A DNA stretch of 64,000 nt, from positions 27,689,043-27,753,042 of the forward strand of contig NC_079516.1 in assembly GCF_000801105.2 (NCBI RefSeq). The letters are read 5' to 3'. Source of the stretch: Raphanus sativus. Its lineage: Eukaryota > Streptophyta > Magnoliopsida > Brassicales > Brassicaceae. Of this stretch, positions 55,227 through 64,000 are shown one piece after another; the first letter of the stretch is position 1; each line of letters opens with the position of its first letter. Position numbers and translations under genes: made by a program. The notes under the pieces are model-generated. The model was not told the DNA's origin. It was given only the letters and a program-made list of their open reading frames with translations, and ran no database searches.

Positions 55227-57226
55227 ACTAGTTTATACCATACAGCACACAACTCCACTGATAGCACCTGGCATGCCAATCTACTGACCTCATTTCTGCA
55301 TAAAATAGATGTGTAGGCTACATTTTGGCTAGTATTCTCTGATCTCTTTCTTCCCTCTTTCTCTCTTCTCTGAATCCTATTATCTCAATTCCAATGAGTA
55401 GTGATGCTGATGCAGTCCATCTTGTTCATCTTATTGATTTTCAACAAAATTTCTCTCCTATTTGACAAAGTGTAGGCGAATAACGGGGTCACAGAAGACA
55501 CTCCTACCCCTCACTTCAATGGTCAGCTACGAGTTTCTTCGGTCTTTATCTCCCAAATGCTCCAAAATCACAACTTTATTCCAAATCACACCTGAACCTG
55601 TAAATATGCTAAAAAGCCTCCAAAACATAATATCACGGACCCAACATGCACTGACCCAAACCCAACCAGAAGACCTGAATACCCATGCCTATCTCTATGG
55701 AACTCTGCAGATCTTTGCTTTAGTTTCTGATAGGAGAAAAGGGAGGGGTACCTTTCTATTTATAAGAATGGGAAGGGAAAATCCTAGGTTTAACATTAAC
55801 GAGCTTTGAACGTATCAGACTTCCTTTTAAAACATAAGAATTTTTGGGTTAAAGATTCTGGACCGTTACAATTCTCTCCATGTTAATCGGGATACCACCA
55901 TAATTCCAATCCTTAGACTTCGTATAATAATGTTCTGAACTAGAAACAACATAAAAGGTACATACAATCTTCGAGAGAGAAATCAAGAATGACATTGAAA
56001 TTTTACTAAATACTTTCAAAAGCCAACAAATGAATCAAGTAAATCTTATAGAAAGAGTGGATCTGGTCAATGATACTGTGGAGAGGCTCGAGAGACAGAG
56101 AACCAAATGAGAAAAACCATAAGAAGCTTTGTAGGCACATGGTTCGAGACGTCTAAGGAAGATGTGGCGACTTGTTTTCCAACAAGTTTTTATATCCCTT
56201 CACAATAGTTTCATCAATCAAAACGTCAAGTTATAAACTATAACCAAGCTCTTAATGGGAGGCAACCCATTATTAGGTATTTTGAGTTTTTCATTTTGGC
56301 TTTTCTTGTTTTCGATTTATTAGGTTTTCAGATCCAAGGAACACGAGTTCTGTAACGAGCATCGCCCGACACCGTTTCAAGTATCAGTCGATACTACTCA
56401 AACGTGAGAATCGATCAACATCCTTCTGTCATCGATCAATACTGATTACAGAAAGCATGTTACCTGATTTTCCTTGTTATATTTTTACTTATGATTTATT
56501 TTATTCGCCGATCCTTGACTGAATAACAATGAGGACAGTGTTTTTTAAATATGGGGGAATTAGTTACTAATATTGTGTTTTACTTTGAGTTTTAGTGGAG
56601 CAGCCGAATTAAGAATGATAAAATACGGATGTTAAACAGTTTATGAAGAAAAAAGCATAACAAAAAAAGTTTTACTTTGAAATAAGCCTTTTACCCCATC
56701 GTTCTCACCCATCCACATCATTTGCTGCCGAAGGAGTCAGTGGTTTAACTAACCTGCATTTTATGAACCGTCGGTTTCTGATCTTTGTTGAATGCTTCAT
56801 CCTCGGTTGATTTCATTATCGTGACCTTCTCTTGATCAGCCCTTACTCCTTCCCAGATATCACATTCACATGGCCTGAGAACCCAGTTCGCCTTTTCCAG
56901 AAATTGCACTTCCTTAACTTCATGAAACCTTTGTGCTCTGTAGCCATCTTACCGACATTGAATTTTTTTCCAACACCACTCCTTCCTCCATTTACCCCTC
57001 CATGATGGTCCTAAGTATACTTCACACCGTTCTCGTCCATATGCTCCATCTTAATGGAATCTAAATATGCTTGTTCTTATCCTGAAATGCCAACTTTCTT
57101 TCTTTTCGTCTCTTTGTAAGTAAACATTTCTCACAATCCAATGTTAGGTCGTCAATGAGCCAACCAGTCCATTACGAGAATAGAAGTGTATCATTCTCCA
57201 GTAACAGGATCAAGTCACCCAAAGTA
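55227..57226. other. Mosaic of decayed Ty3/gypsy sequence, no intact gene
   Basis: 55235-55440 is inverted homology to 41110-41320. 55499-55650 is a second, partial copy of the Athila-like LTR start (- strand). At 56245-56560 a + strand block has CTCTTAATGGGAGGCAACCC and later AATGAGGACAGTG with ATATGGGGGAATTAG, the hallmark 3' internal region and polypurine tract of Athila/Tat elements. 56597-56616 (GGAGCAGCCGAATTAAGAAT) recurs at 57865-57900. The 115-codon frame at 55462-55809 is not supported as a gene. Confidence 0.5.
56800..56965 (-). pseudogene. Ty3/gypsy RT thumb fragment
   Basis: On the - strand KLRKCNFWKRRTGFSGHV, then a frameshift to GVRADQEKV. This matches the K-C-x-F-x-x-x-x-x-x-F-L-G-H-x-I-S-x-x-G-V-x-x-D-x-x-K block after the RT palm. 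Too short and decayed to assign to a lineage. Confidence 0.5.
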
Positions 57227-57700
57227 TATATTTTTTTTTTTGAAACACTGAATTTTCATTAAGGCCCTAAACAGGCTCAAAGGAGAGATCACAGAGGTTT
57301 AGAGAGAGTTTGGCCCAGGCGTCTGCAGGCCCATTACAGTTTCTTGGAATAAAGCTAAAGAAACAAAAGCAGAAGGAAGAAGAGAGATCGACGATGTCCG
57401 ACAGAGTGCCATGAAGCTCCGCTGGTCCTCGTTTCCAATCGATTGCTCTGACGAGCACTTGACAGTCTGAGCGAACCCAGATATGAGTGATGTTGAGAGA
57501 AATAGCATGTATCAGAGCATCCCTGACTGTTAAGGCTTCAGCCAGAATAAGAGAAGCGACATGCGTTTCCCCAATTGAGTTCTACAGATGTCAGAGAAGC
57601 GAAGATCCAGCCAGTCCTGCAATAGAAGATCGTGAGTCCCAGGCCGCATCAGTATTTTATCGAGTAGAGATCAGCGCTTCCTGTGTATATGCGCCTGATG
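57227..57700 (-). mobile_element. 5'-truncated LINE fragment (RNase H tail) with A-tail
   Basis: On the - strand: AAWDSRSSIAGLAG, SLILAEALTVRDALIHAI, ITHIWVRSDCQVLVRAID, then FCFFSFIPRNCNGPADAWAK and LSLNLCDLSFEPV before the stop and an A-run (T-run 57228-57241 on +). These are the RNase H blocks A-E-A-x-x-x-R-x-A-L, S-D-C-Q-x-L and I-P-R-x-x-N-x-x-A-D-x-x-A-K of plant LINEs; all acidic residues in view are kept. A target duplication is not clear (perhaps GTATAT). Confidence 0.78.
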
Positions 57701-57912
57701 TATTGTGTTTTTGACACATTGTATATAAATTTCTGAAAGTGTTTTCAAATATTTATCGTCTCTTTTTAGTCCTTTTTGAGTCATTTCAAATTCATAATAG
57801 GTTGTGGAGCATTTGGAGGAAAACATGGAGAAAGAGTGCACTTTGGAGATTTCAGAATGAAACAGCCGAATTAAGATTGGAGCAGCCGAATTAAGAATGG
57901 AGCATCCGCTTT
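57701..57912 (-). other. Decayed LTR-like DNA next to the chromovirus
   Basis: Contains CAGCCGAATTAAGATTGGAG and two related units in tandem (57865-57905), the same word as at 56597. It probably belongs to the older gypsy element into which the LINE and then the chromovirus inserted. Confidence 0.4.
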
Positions 57913-58399
57913 TGATACGTAATTTCGATTTTCCAGTCAAACCTATTTTTAGGTTCTTATTGGCCTATTATCATAACTTCCGTTGTAATCTGGTTTCTTG
58001 TCTATTATTGTAGTTAACTTCGGTAAGTAGTGTTGTTGGTTCAGAGTGCTTTTGAAGAATTCATCATGGTGAACTGAAGGCTGATAAGCAAATACCACTT
58101 CGTATATTGAATATATCAAGAGGAATTATAGACTTAAGAACCTTTCTTCTCAAATTACTCGAATCACAGAGAACAAGCTCTCCTGATTCTACTTTTCTTG
58201 TAACAAACTCTACGAAAATATCTAATAGCAAACTGCACTACAAAAAAAGTCCACATTGATAGCATATTATTATAGCACGTTTTACTGAACTGCTATCGTT
58301 GATGATAAATTTTTTTTATAAAATATAATAGCATTAGATAAGTGCTATGATATAATTTCGATAAGTGGGAACCTAAAATTAGATTTTACGCCGATACTT

Positions 58400-58788
58400 G
58401 AAGTAAAAATTTGAGAAGCCCCGAAAAATAACATTTTCCCACACTGATCTAATACATTTCTATTTAAAGTCTAAAAATTAGTGTTCACAAAAAAAAGGAA
58501 AAAAAAAAGATTTACTCAAACCCTCGTTCTCTTCTCCCATCCATCTGTACCGTCCTCTTCAATCACCACCGCCAGGTCCGCGACCATCACCAGATTCACC
58601 ACCGTCATCTCCCATCCGTCAGCCATCTCCACCATGTCTCCATCCGATTCATCTCCTCCTCGTCACCACCTTTCCTCTCCACCTCGTATTCCCCTGTTGC
58701 AATCTCTCTCTCTCTCTGCAAATCTCAAGTTTCTGTTCAAGTGCTTCTTTGATTTCTAACCCTAATTTCACACAGAGAGAATAAACAG
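58400..58788 (+). other. Leader region of the captured gene in the CACTA element
   Basis: CT- and C-rich DNA with a frame of 92 codons (58481-58759: S/T/P-rich, no domain). It resembles a plant promoter and 5' UTR and may have come with the NRPD4-like gene, which starts 29 bp after this frame ends. I do not support it as a gene. Confidence 0.35.
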
Positions 58789-59697
58789 ATGATGGAGAAA
58801 GGAGGAAAAGTGTTCAAATCTTCTCTCAAGTCCTCTATGGTATCGTGTCTCTAAACCACTTTCATCAGATTTTCTTACCTTCTTTATCGACATTGACTTT
58901 GATTCGGTTTTGAGGGTTATAGGATCCGGCAAGGATGATAACTCCTATAACTCAACCAAGTCCTAAGAGTACAAGGAAAGTCCAGTTTGATCCTAAAGGC
59001 TTGCGCTTTTTGATTTCTTCTTGCTTTGTTCCTCCTGAAGTTCCCAACTTTATTGTGTTATCTTCTGTGTTTGTGCTAGTCCCACGGGATTCCAAGTACA
59101 CGTTTGCTTAAACTCTTGCCTTATTGGATATAGGTGGGAAGGGAACCAATGCTAGTAAAAGTTCTCTGTCTAAAGAGTCTCAGCCACTTGAGCTTAAGAC
59201 TGATAAGGGTTAGTACATCTGCTACTTTCTCTACCAATGCCCTTTGCTCAGCATGTTAATATGTGTTTTATTTTCTGTGATGGTGTTTACAGAGCTTCCG
59301 GAGAATGCAAATTACTTGATGGATTGTGAAGCTTTTGAGATTCTACAAGGCATCAAGGAACAAATGGTTGTGCTATCCGAAGATCCTAGTTTAAAGCTTC
59401 CTGTGTAAGTAAAAATTCACGACATGTGTTCTGTTTCCATGCGGGAAAGGTCTTTGGATTCACTAACTTGTAGTTTTTTTTCAGGTCTTTCGACAGAGGA
59501 CTAGAGTATGCGAAGGATGGTCGTTACTACATAAATCATCAGTGTGTTAGACAGATCCTTCAGTATCCTTTTGTAGCTGTCTTCATTGATCTTTGATGCA
59601 GATTAATGCCATTCTCATATCTGATTCTGTCCTGTGTTTATAACTTAACGAGTATGATATAAGGCTTCTGAAAAAGCATGGTGTCTCTGAAAGCGAG
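58789..59697 (+). pseudogene. NRPD4: Captured NRPD4/NRPE4-like gene segment (RPB4-like subunit of Pol IV/V)
   Basis: Exon-like blocks with GT..AG borders: 58789-58839 (MMEKGGKVFKSSLKSSM), from 58923 (DPARMITPITQPSPKSTRKV, QFDPKGL; end unclear), 59134-59208 (GKGTNASKSSLSKESQPLEL, KTDK), 59292-59406 (ELPENANYLMDCEAFEIL, QGIKEQMVVLSEDPSLKLPV), 59485-59562 (SFDRGLEYAKDGRYY, VRQIL) and 59664-59697 (LLKKHGVSESE). The order, the phases and the MEKGGK..KSSLKS start match the Arabidopsis NRPD4/NRPE4 protein, shared by the RNA polymerases of RNA-directed DNA methylation; this is from memory of the family. The last part of the protein is missing, replaced by helicase sequence. The introns are kept, so capture was at DNA level. 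The reading frame appears open through most joined exons apart from the uncertain end of exon 2. Confidence 0.85.
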
Positions 59698-59839
59698 GTA
59701 CTTAACTTATCCAAAGAGCTTCAGTTCAGACAACAGACCCTAAGGGACTTTCAGTTTTTTTACCTTTATAAGTTGAACTGAGTACTGGTCATATATGCAG
59801 GTCTTAGAAAATATCTGAGCCTTGGAAGCATGTGCACAA

Positions 59840-59943
59840 GTGAACCAGTTGCCTTGCTGTTGAGAAGGAAGAGTGGAAATTTGATACACTCTGTGATATT
59901 TATGACACGCACTCAAGCTGTTATCTTCTGCAACACGAAATGA
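59840..59943 (+). pseudogene. EIF4A3: Captured eIF4A-III-like helicase segment 1
   Basis: Reads LAVEKEEWKFDTLCDIYDT, then a frame break and TQAVIFCNTK followed by TGA. This is the linker and first strand of helicase domain 2 of eIF4A-III-type DEAD-box proteins (W-K-F-D-T-L-C-D-x-Y-D-T and A-V-I-F-C-N-T). A deletion of a few codons and shift removes the residues between YDT and TQAV. It follows the NRPD4-like segment in the same orientation. In the true gene this segment comes after the one found at 60266, so order is reversed. Confidence 0.8.
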
Positions 59944-60265
59944 AAGGTGATCTTTATATACTCTATTTGAATTTTTGTAGGTGTTATCAGGTGTCTCATA
60001 TTTTCAGCATTGTTATCTTAAGTTGATTTGGACGCTTGTAAGGTCCTTGAAATTTGCACTCGTTTGTGATAATCTGAGGTTGCCCACTGCTCAATATTTC
60101 TTACAATCTCTATCTGCCTGCAGATTTTTAGTAAATTTCTTTGGGTTCTTAATTTATTATGTGATGCTCTGTAATAAGATTATGGTAGAGCTTGAATTGA
60201 CATGAGCAACTCTCTTTATCAGGTTTCTATTGTCATCTATCTAACTTTATTCCTTGTGTGTATAG

Positions 60266-60386
60266 GTTTGCTTGGTTTCTGCAACTCTTCCTCACGAGAT
60301 TTTGATGACATCAAAGTTTATGACGGAGCCAATGAAGATACTTGTGAAGCGTGATGAGTAGACTCTTGACGGCAAGAGGATTAAGT
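60266..60386 (+). pseudogene. EIF4A3: Captured eIF4A-III-like helicase segment 2
   Basis: After a TATAG acceptor: [31 protein letters not shown], a TAG stop where Leu is usual, then TLDGKRIK. This is the S-A-T motif III of DEAD-box helicases and the following linker, matching eIF4A-III ([21 protein letters not shown]). One residue is missing between IL and MTSK. In the source gene it lies directly before the sequence found at 59840, so the two were captured or rearranged separately. Confidence 0.85.
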
Positions 60387-60944
60387 TTAGATTTTTGGTT
60401 TAGTTAAGTTTATTGTTTAGTTTAGGTTCTTTTCTGGTTTTAGTTTGGTAAACTGGAATTTGGTTGTAAACTGATTTTAATTTATAAATAAAATTTATTT
60501 TTATTTTAATTATAAATCAAATTTTGATTTATTTCAATTATTTTATTTTGAATTATAATTATTGTAGAAACGCCTATCATAGCATGAAATATGAAATAGT
60601 AATCAATTTGTAGCAAGAGAAGAATGCTATAGTTAAGTTATTCATATCGCTTATTTATTGCCATCGTATCTGCACATTACATAGCGTCAAAAAAAATGCT
60701 ATCGTAAAGAGGGTACCTATGATGGCTGCCGATGACATAGCATATGAAAAAACGCTATGAAAGGTCTACGATAGCGTTTATCGTGAGCTAACAATGTACA
60801 TATTTCTTGTAGTGCTGACTCATATATATAGTAGATTCTCTTTAGTCAGTTTCAACTTCTTCTGCCACGTCATCTTCTATAACGACTCCTCTCTTCTCAT
60901 GACTTCTATTCCTTTTCCTGAAGTAAGCTATCCAGGGCCTATCA

Positions 60945-60962
60945 TTACCCCCCCCCCCTTCA
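60945..60962 (-). promoter_or_regulatory. Polypurine tract of the chromovirus
   Basis: On the - strand GAAGGGGGGGGGGG followed by TAA and then the LTR start TGATAGG. It primes plus-strand DNA synthesis in LTR retrotransposons. Position exactly before the LTR confirms orientation. Confidence 0.8.
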
Positions 60963-60977
60963 AGACCAAGCTTGCCC

Positions 60978-61613
60978 TCAAGCTTGAATTCTGGAAACTG
61001 GAAACTGCAGAGCCAAATCCTTCACTCTGAACCAAGATTGCTCGTATCCAGGCAAGCCTTTCCAGTTCACCAATGCTTTTAAATGACCCTCCGAATCATA
61101 TATTGTTGTAATGATGTAGTCAGGATACAATACCAACTCATCCGTAGTCGAATACAGTGTGGGTAAAGGGTGCACCACATGATCTTTTCCCAACACTGGT
61201 TTCAATTGAGAAACGTGGAAGACCGGATGTATTTTGCAATCGAAGGGAAGCTTAAGACGGTATGCTGCTGGACCAATACACTCCAAGATCTCAAATGGGC
61301 CATAGAATCGCGCAGCTAGCTTCTGACAAAACCTCTTAGCCAAAGAATTTTGTCGATATGGTCTTAGCTTCAAGAAAACCATAGCTCCCACTTCAAACTT
61401 TAAATCTCGTCTGTGTTTATCCGAACTATTCTTCATCATCTCCTGTGCTCTGATCAAATGACCCTTAATCTCCGTCAACATATGATCCCTTTCCCTCAAC
61501 ATCGCTTCAAGCTCAAAGTTCGTCGTTGAGGCCTCTTCATAACGAAGTAAATGCGGCGGCTCTCTCCAATTGACCATCTTGAAAGCGAAGTATGATATGA
61601 TGAGTTGTACCAT
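60978..61613 (-). pseudogene. Chromovirus integrase C-terminus and chromodomain
   Basis: [14 protein letters not shown] continues the integrase; GAMVFLKLRPYRQNSLAKRF and KLAARFYGPFEILECIGPAA, YRLKLPFDCKIHPVFHVSQL form the G-P-Y/F module; the chromodomain is YPDYIITTIYDSEGHLKALV, NWKGLPGYEQSWFRVKDLAL with the aromatic W..W pattern (NWKGLP, ESW-like QSWF). It ends QFPVSRIQA. Chromodomains direct integration to methylated-histone chromatin in this clade. A stop follows directly before the polypurine tract region. Confidence 0.9.
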
Positions 61614-62302
61614 AGCTCAGCCCACGCAATATACTTCTGCCACGACTTAGGGTGCGATGCAAAACAACGGAGATAAGACTCAAGGCAACAGTTTAGGACC
61701 TCTGTCTGGCCATTTGTTTGAGGGTGGTACGCTGTACTATACTTCAAGGCCGTACCAGCCAAACGAAAAATCTCCTTCCAAAAGCTACTCAAGAATACTA
61801 GATCTCTGTCAGAGATAATAGACTTTGGAAACCCGTGTAAACGCACCACTTCTTGAATGAATCTCTCTGCTACACTAGTTGCCGTATACGGATGCTTGAG
61901 ACACAAAAAATGTGCATATTTGCTTAAGCGGTCCACCACTACAAAAAGCACATTGAAACCACCTGACTTCGGAAGTCCTTCTATGAAATCCATCGTGATT
62001 TCTTCCCATATCTGATTCGGTAGAGGAATAGGATTCAACAACCCTGCTGGATTCAGCGTTGAATATTTGTGTCTCTGACATACTTGACATTCTGCAGCAT
62101 ATTTCTGAACGTCTTTCTTCAAATTATGCCAGTGAAACATCCTCTGAATTCTGTTGATCGTCTTTAGAACACCTGAGTGTCCTCCAATGACAGTCATGAT
62201 ATTCTTGTAAGATAACAGAGATGTATTTCGACTTTTGTGGAAACACCAGACGGTTTTTTTAAAATACATGGCCCCGAACCACTGTATAATCCTAAATGCC
62301 AC
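61496..62302 (-). pseudogene. Chromovirus integrase
   Basis: HHCC zinc-binding region [20 protein letters not shown] and CQVCQRHK; catalytic core [20 protein letters not shown] (first Asp), [20 protein letters not shown] (second Asp), [20 protein letters not shown] (catalytic Glu in the QTEVLN motif); then [13 protein letters not shown]. The D-D-E triad is intact. The frame shifts near 61560 at YHTSL, where the next frame ([17 protein letters not shown], normally PFKVVYGREPP) takes over. It would insert element DNA into chromatin in an active copy. Confidence 0.9.
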
Positions 62303-62651
62303 TCTGCAACACTTCGGTAACTAGCTTCTGCAACCCCTCATCGTTATCAACTTCTTCCAAAATATCTGCCATTTGTAAACTTGTAGTGAGAGTCAACGCT
62401 TGCAACACTAACTGCGTTGAACACTCTATCGGTACGATTCGAGATAAGATGTCTGCTACATTGTTCTCCGTTCCAGCTCTGTAAACTATCTCGAAGTCAT
62501 ATCCTAGCAGTTTCGTCAACCATCGTTGAAAGTCCATTGAAACATCTCGCTGCTCCAAGAGAAATTTCAAACTCTTTTGATCAGTTATCACCTTAAAACG
62601 TCTCCCCATCAAATAGTGCTTCCACTTCTGCACTGACATCACAATAGCCAT
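62292..62651 (-). pseudogene. Chromovirus RNase H domain, second half
   Basis: MAIVMSVQKWKHYLMGRRFK, VITDQKSLKFLLEQRDVSMD, FQRWLTKLLGYDFEIVYRAG, TENNVADILSRI. The ERELMAIV Glu region precedes the ATG-like start across a stop codon, and the T-D-Q-K-S-L and N-x-V-A-D-x-L-S-R motifs with their Asp residues are kept. It continues the frame of the RT polyprotein, separated by one stop. Two stops separate it from the integrase. Confidence 0.88.
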
Positions 62652-62672
62652 GAGTTCTCTTTCATATATTGG

Positions 62673-63998
62673 CTATAATTGTTCTCTTGCCGACAGTCCT
62701 CTACTGAAGTATGCGATAGGACACTTCTGTTGCAACAATACTGCCCCCAAGCCATAGCCAGAAGCATTCGTTTCAATCACCAATTCTTCATTGAAGTCTG
62801 GTAAAGCCAACACCGGAGCATTCATCATCAACTGCTTAAGATGCTCGAAAGAATCTTGAGCCACCGAACTCCACTCAAACGCATCTTTCTTTAGTAACTC
62901 AGTCAATGGCCTTACTATCACGCCATATCCCTTCACATACTGTCTGTAGTACCCTGTAAGACCAAGAAAACCCCTCAGTTCCTTTACTGATCTCGGTACT
63001 GGCCACTGCTTAACTGCTTCAGTCTTTGTCGGATCAGTAGCAACTCCTTTTGCCGAAATGATGTGGCCCAAATAATCCACTTGGTGTTGCCTAAACAAAC
63101 ACTTCTTTCTATTAGCAAAGAGCGTCTGCTTCTCCAGTATGCTCAATACCAGTCGTAAGTGCTTCTTGTGATCCTCTAAAGACTTACTGTACACCAAAAT
63201 ATAATCAAAGAAGACAAGTACAAACTTCCAGAGCAATGGTTTGAATATTGCATTCATGAGGGATTGGAATGTTTCTGGGGCGTTGGTTAAGTCAAATGGC
63301 ATTACCAAGAACTCGTAATAGCCCTCATGAGTACGAAACGCTGTCTTCTCCACATCTTGCTCAACCATTCGAATCTGATGGTAGCCTGACCTCAGATCAA
63401 GCTTGGGAAAAAAAATTAGCTCCGTGCAATTCGTCCAAAAGCTGATCAATAACAGGAATATGAAACCTGTCTGGTATTGTTGCTCTGTTAACAGCACGTA
63501 GTCCACGCAGAAACGATAAGAAGAATCCTTTTTCTTAACCAACAAAACCGGACTAGAGAATGGGCTTCTACTCTCACGAATAATAGCCGAAGATAACATC
63601 TGAGCTACTAGCTTCTCCATGGCCTCCATGTGAGCATGAGGATATCTGTAAGGGTGCACTTTAATAGGACCTTGCCCCTTGATCAGCCTAATAGAGTGTT
63701 CATAACCACGATCCGGAGGTAAGCCTGTTGGCTCTGCAAACACGCTTGCAAACTCTGACAGAATCTCACTCAGTTCTCCTGGAATCTTCTCTACTTCACT
63801 CGTCTGACTCATCTTTTCATAACACAAACTCACTTCTGCAGAGAGTGCTTCTTGTCTCCGCTGAGGAAAAGATAAAGCTGGATCACCTTTCAAACTCACT
63901 ACAGCACCATTAAACACAAAACTCCACTCTTGTTTTTCCCAATCTATCTCACAATGACCCAAAGTTCGAAGCCATTGTACTTCCAACACTAGGTCCAC
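62673..63998 (-). pseudogene. Chromovirus reverse transcriptase (and start of RNase H)
   Basis: 441 codons, open to the window edge. Motifs: [60 protein letters not shown] then VDY; a scrambled stretch ([20 protein letters not shown]) from two compensating frameshifts where ALN...IPDRFPIPVIDELLDEL is usual; [36 protein letters not shown] then NAPETFQSLMN; FVLVFFDYILVYSKSLEDH, in which the second Asp of the catalytic Y-x-D-D is Tyr; thumb YLGHIISAKGVATDP; connection VIETNASGYGLGAVLLQQ with Asn for the first RNase H Asp. Ends at a stop before PIYERELMAI. Inactive by at least the two catalytic changes. Confidence 0.9.
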
Positions 63999-64000
63999 AC

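Larger units (their letters stand above)
58236..60814 (+). mobile_element. Non-autonomous CACTA element carrying host gene fragments
   Basis: Ends: CACTACAAAAAAAGTCCACA then TTGATAGC at 58236, and the inverse at 60814 giving CACTACAAGAAATATGTACA then TTGTTAGC, a roughly 28-bp imperfect inverted repeat. Target duplication CTG at 58233-58235 and 60815-60817. Subterminal regions (58255-58400 and 60565-60790) carry many direct and inverted ATAGCA/TGCTAT/CGATAGC units, as CACTA elements do. No TNP1/TNP2-type transposase is present. The interior holds an NRPD4/NRPE4-like segment (58789-59697) and two eIF4A-III-like segments (59840-59943, 60266-60386). Movement would need transposase supplied in trans. 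Confidence 0.9.
57913..60944 (-). mobile_element. 3' LTR of the Ty3/gypsy chromovirus, split by a CACTA element
   Basis: On the - strand it starts TGATAGGCCCTGGATAGC at 60944, directly after the polypurine tract, and ends ATTACGTATCA at 57913 (TGATA..TATCA ends). Removing the CACTA element and one CTG leaves 450 bp. A TATATATA-type promoter element lies at about 60826-60833, next to the CACTA insertion. The 5-bp duplication copy on this side would be GCTTT (57908-57912); its partner is beyond the window. Confidence 0.85.
60945..64000 (-). mobile_element. Ty3/gypsy chromovirus, internal region (5' part beyond window)
   Basis: Read leftward from the window end: RT (63998-62673), RNase H (to 62292), integrase (62302-61496), chromodomain (to 60978), polypurine tract, LTR. 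The order RT-RH-INT-CHR defines a chromovirus; the 450-bp LTR is compatible with Reina or Galadriel-type lineages rather than long-LTR Tekay, but I cannot decide. Several stops and frameshifts; gag and protease are outside the window. Confidence 0.92.

Noticed and set aside
55462..55809. 115-codon frame as a gene
   Set aside because: It overlaps an antisense piece of the Athila-like LTR and has no domain.
57725..57740. Target duplication for the LINE 57227-57700 (GTATATA at both sides)
   Set aside because: Only a 6-7 bp AT-rich match and poorly placed relative to the A-tail; could be chance.
58481..58759. 92-codon Ser/Pro-rich frame as a protein
   Set aside because: It lies in CT-rich leader-like DNA before the captured NRPD4-like ATG; low complexity, no domain.
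1..64000. tRNA, rRNA, snoRNA or organelle-derived DNA
   Set aside because: No cloverleaf with conserved T-loop GGTTCRANYCC in the right context, no rRNA core sequence, and no plastid or mitochondrial gene was recognised by eye; a covariance search was not possible.

Overview
This window is nuclear plant DNA, most likely from Brassica or a close relative in the Brassicaceae. The evidence is spliced genes with GT..AG introns, high AT content, dense Helitrons with the 5' TCTATACTATTAAA type start and the 3' hairpin plus CTRR end, L1-type LINEs with plant RNase H tails, Harbinger and CACTA remnants, and a plant-specific cupredoxin family. No bacterial operon, phage, CRISPR, tRNA or rRNA signal was seen. 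The genus is inference; no search was possible. Almost everything here is transposable-element (TE) DNA, much of it nested, as in pericentromeric or gene-poor chromatin.

Host genes. Only two look intact: near-identical paralogues of a secreted Gly/Ser/Trp-rich cupredoxin (phytocyanin-like) protein. They lie at 5830-7634 and 49855-51695 on the + strand, inside a 4 kb direct segmental duplication (4009-8007 and 45174-52067). Because the two copies align, each gives the empty site for insertions in the other: a LINE fragment upstream of copy A, and in copy B a MITE that was itself split by a Helitron plus a second Helitron ending about 200 bp before the ATG.

Layout. 1-2389: end of a chromovirus-like LTR. 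2390-4008: AT-rich, no gene. 4009-8007: cupredoxin copy A. 8033-9003: 230 bp direct repeats around a reverse transcriptase fragment. 9066-12741: Helitron with an RPA-like gene. 13299-17490: Harbinger remnant split by a 2652 bp solo LTR with a GATTA target duplication. 17629-25371: Helitrons holding CACTA debris and a MITE. 25743-31194: two tail-to-tail Helitrons, one hit by a 5'-truncated LINE. 31195-39387: Helitron-like AT-rich repeats hit by a 4.9 kb LINE. 39459-42694: small LINE and RT fragments, a GC-rich minisatellite and an LTR. 42808-45173: Helitron at the edge of duplication copy B. 45174-52067: cupredoxin copy B. 52133-52997: large fold-back element. 53610-57912: LTR mosaic including a 440 bp solo LTR. 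57913-64000: Ty3/gypsy chromovirus on the - strand, running off the window end, its 450 bp 3' LTR split by a CACTA element.

Most interesting item. The CACTA element at 58236-60814 (28 bp imperfect terminal inverted repeats, CTG target duplication) carries no recognisable transposase. Instead it carries spliced fragments of two host genes: an NRPD4/NRPE4-like gene (the RPB4-like subunit of Pol IV and Pol V, which silence transposons) and shuffled pieces of an eIF4A-III-like DEAD-box helicase. It is thus a gene-capturing CACTA holding part of the machinery that represses transposons.
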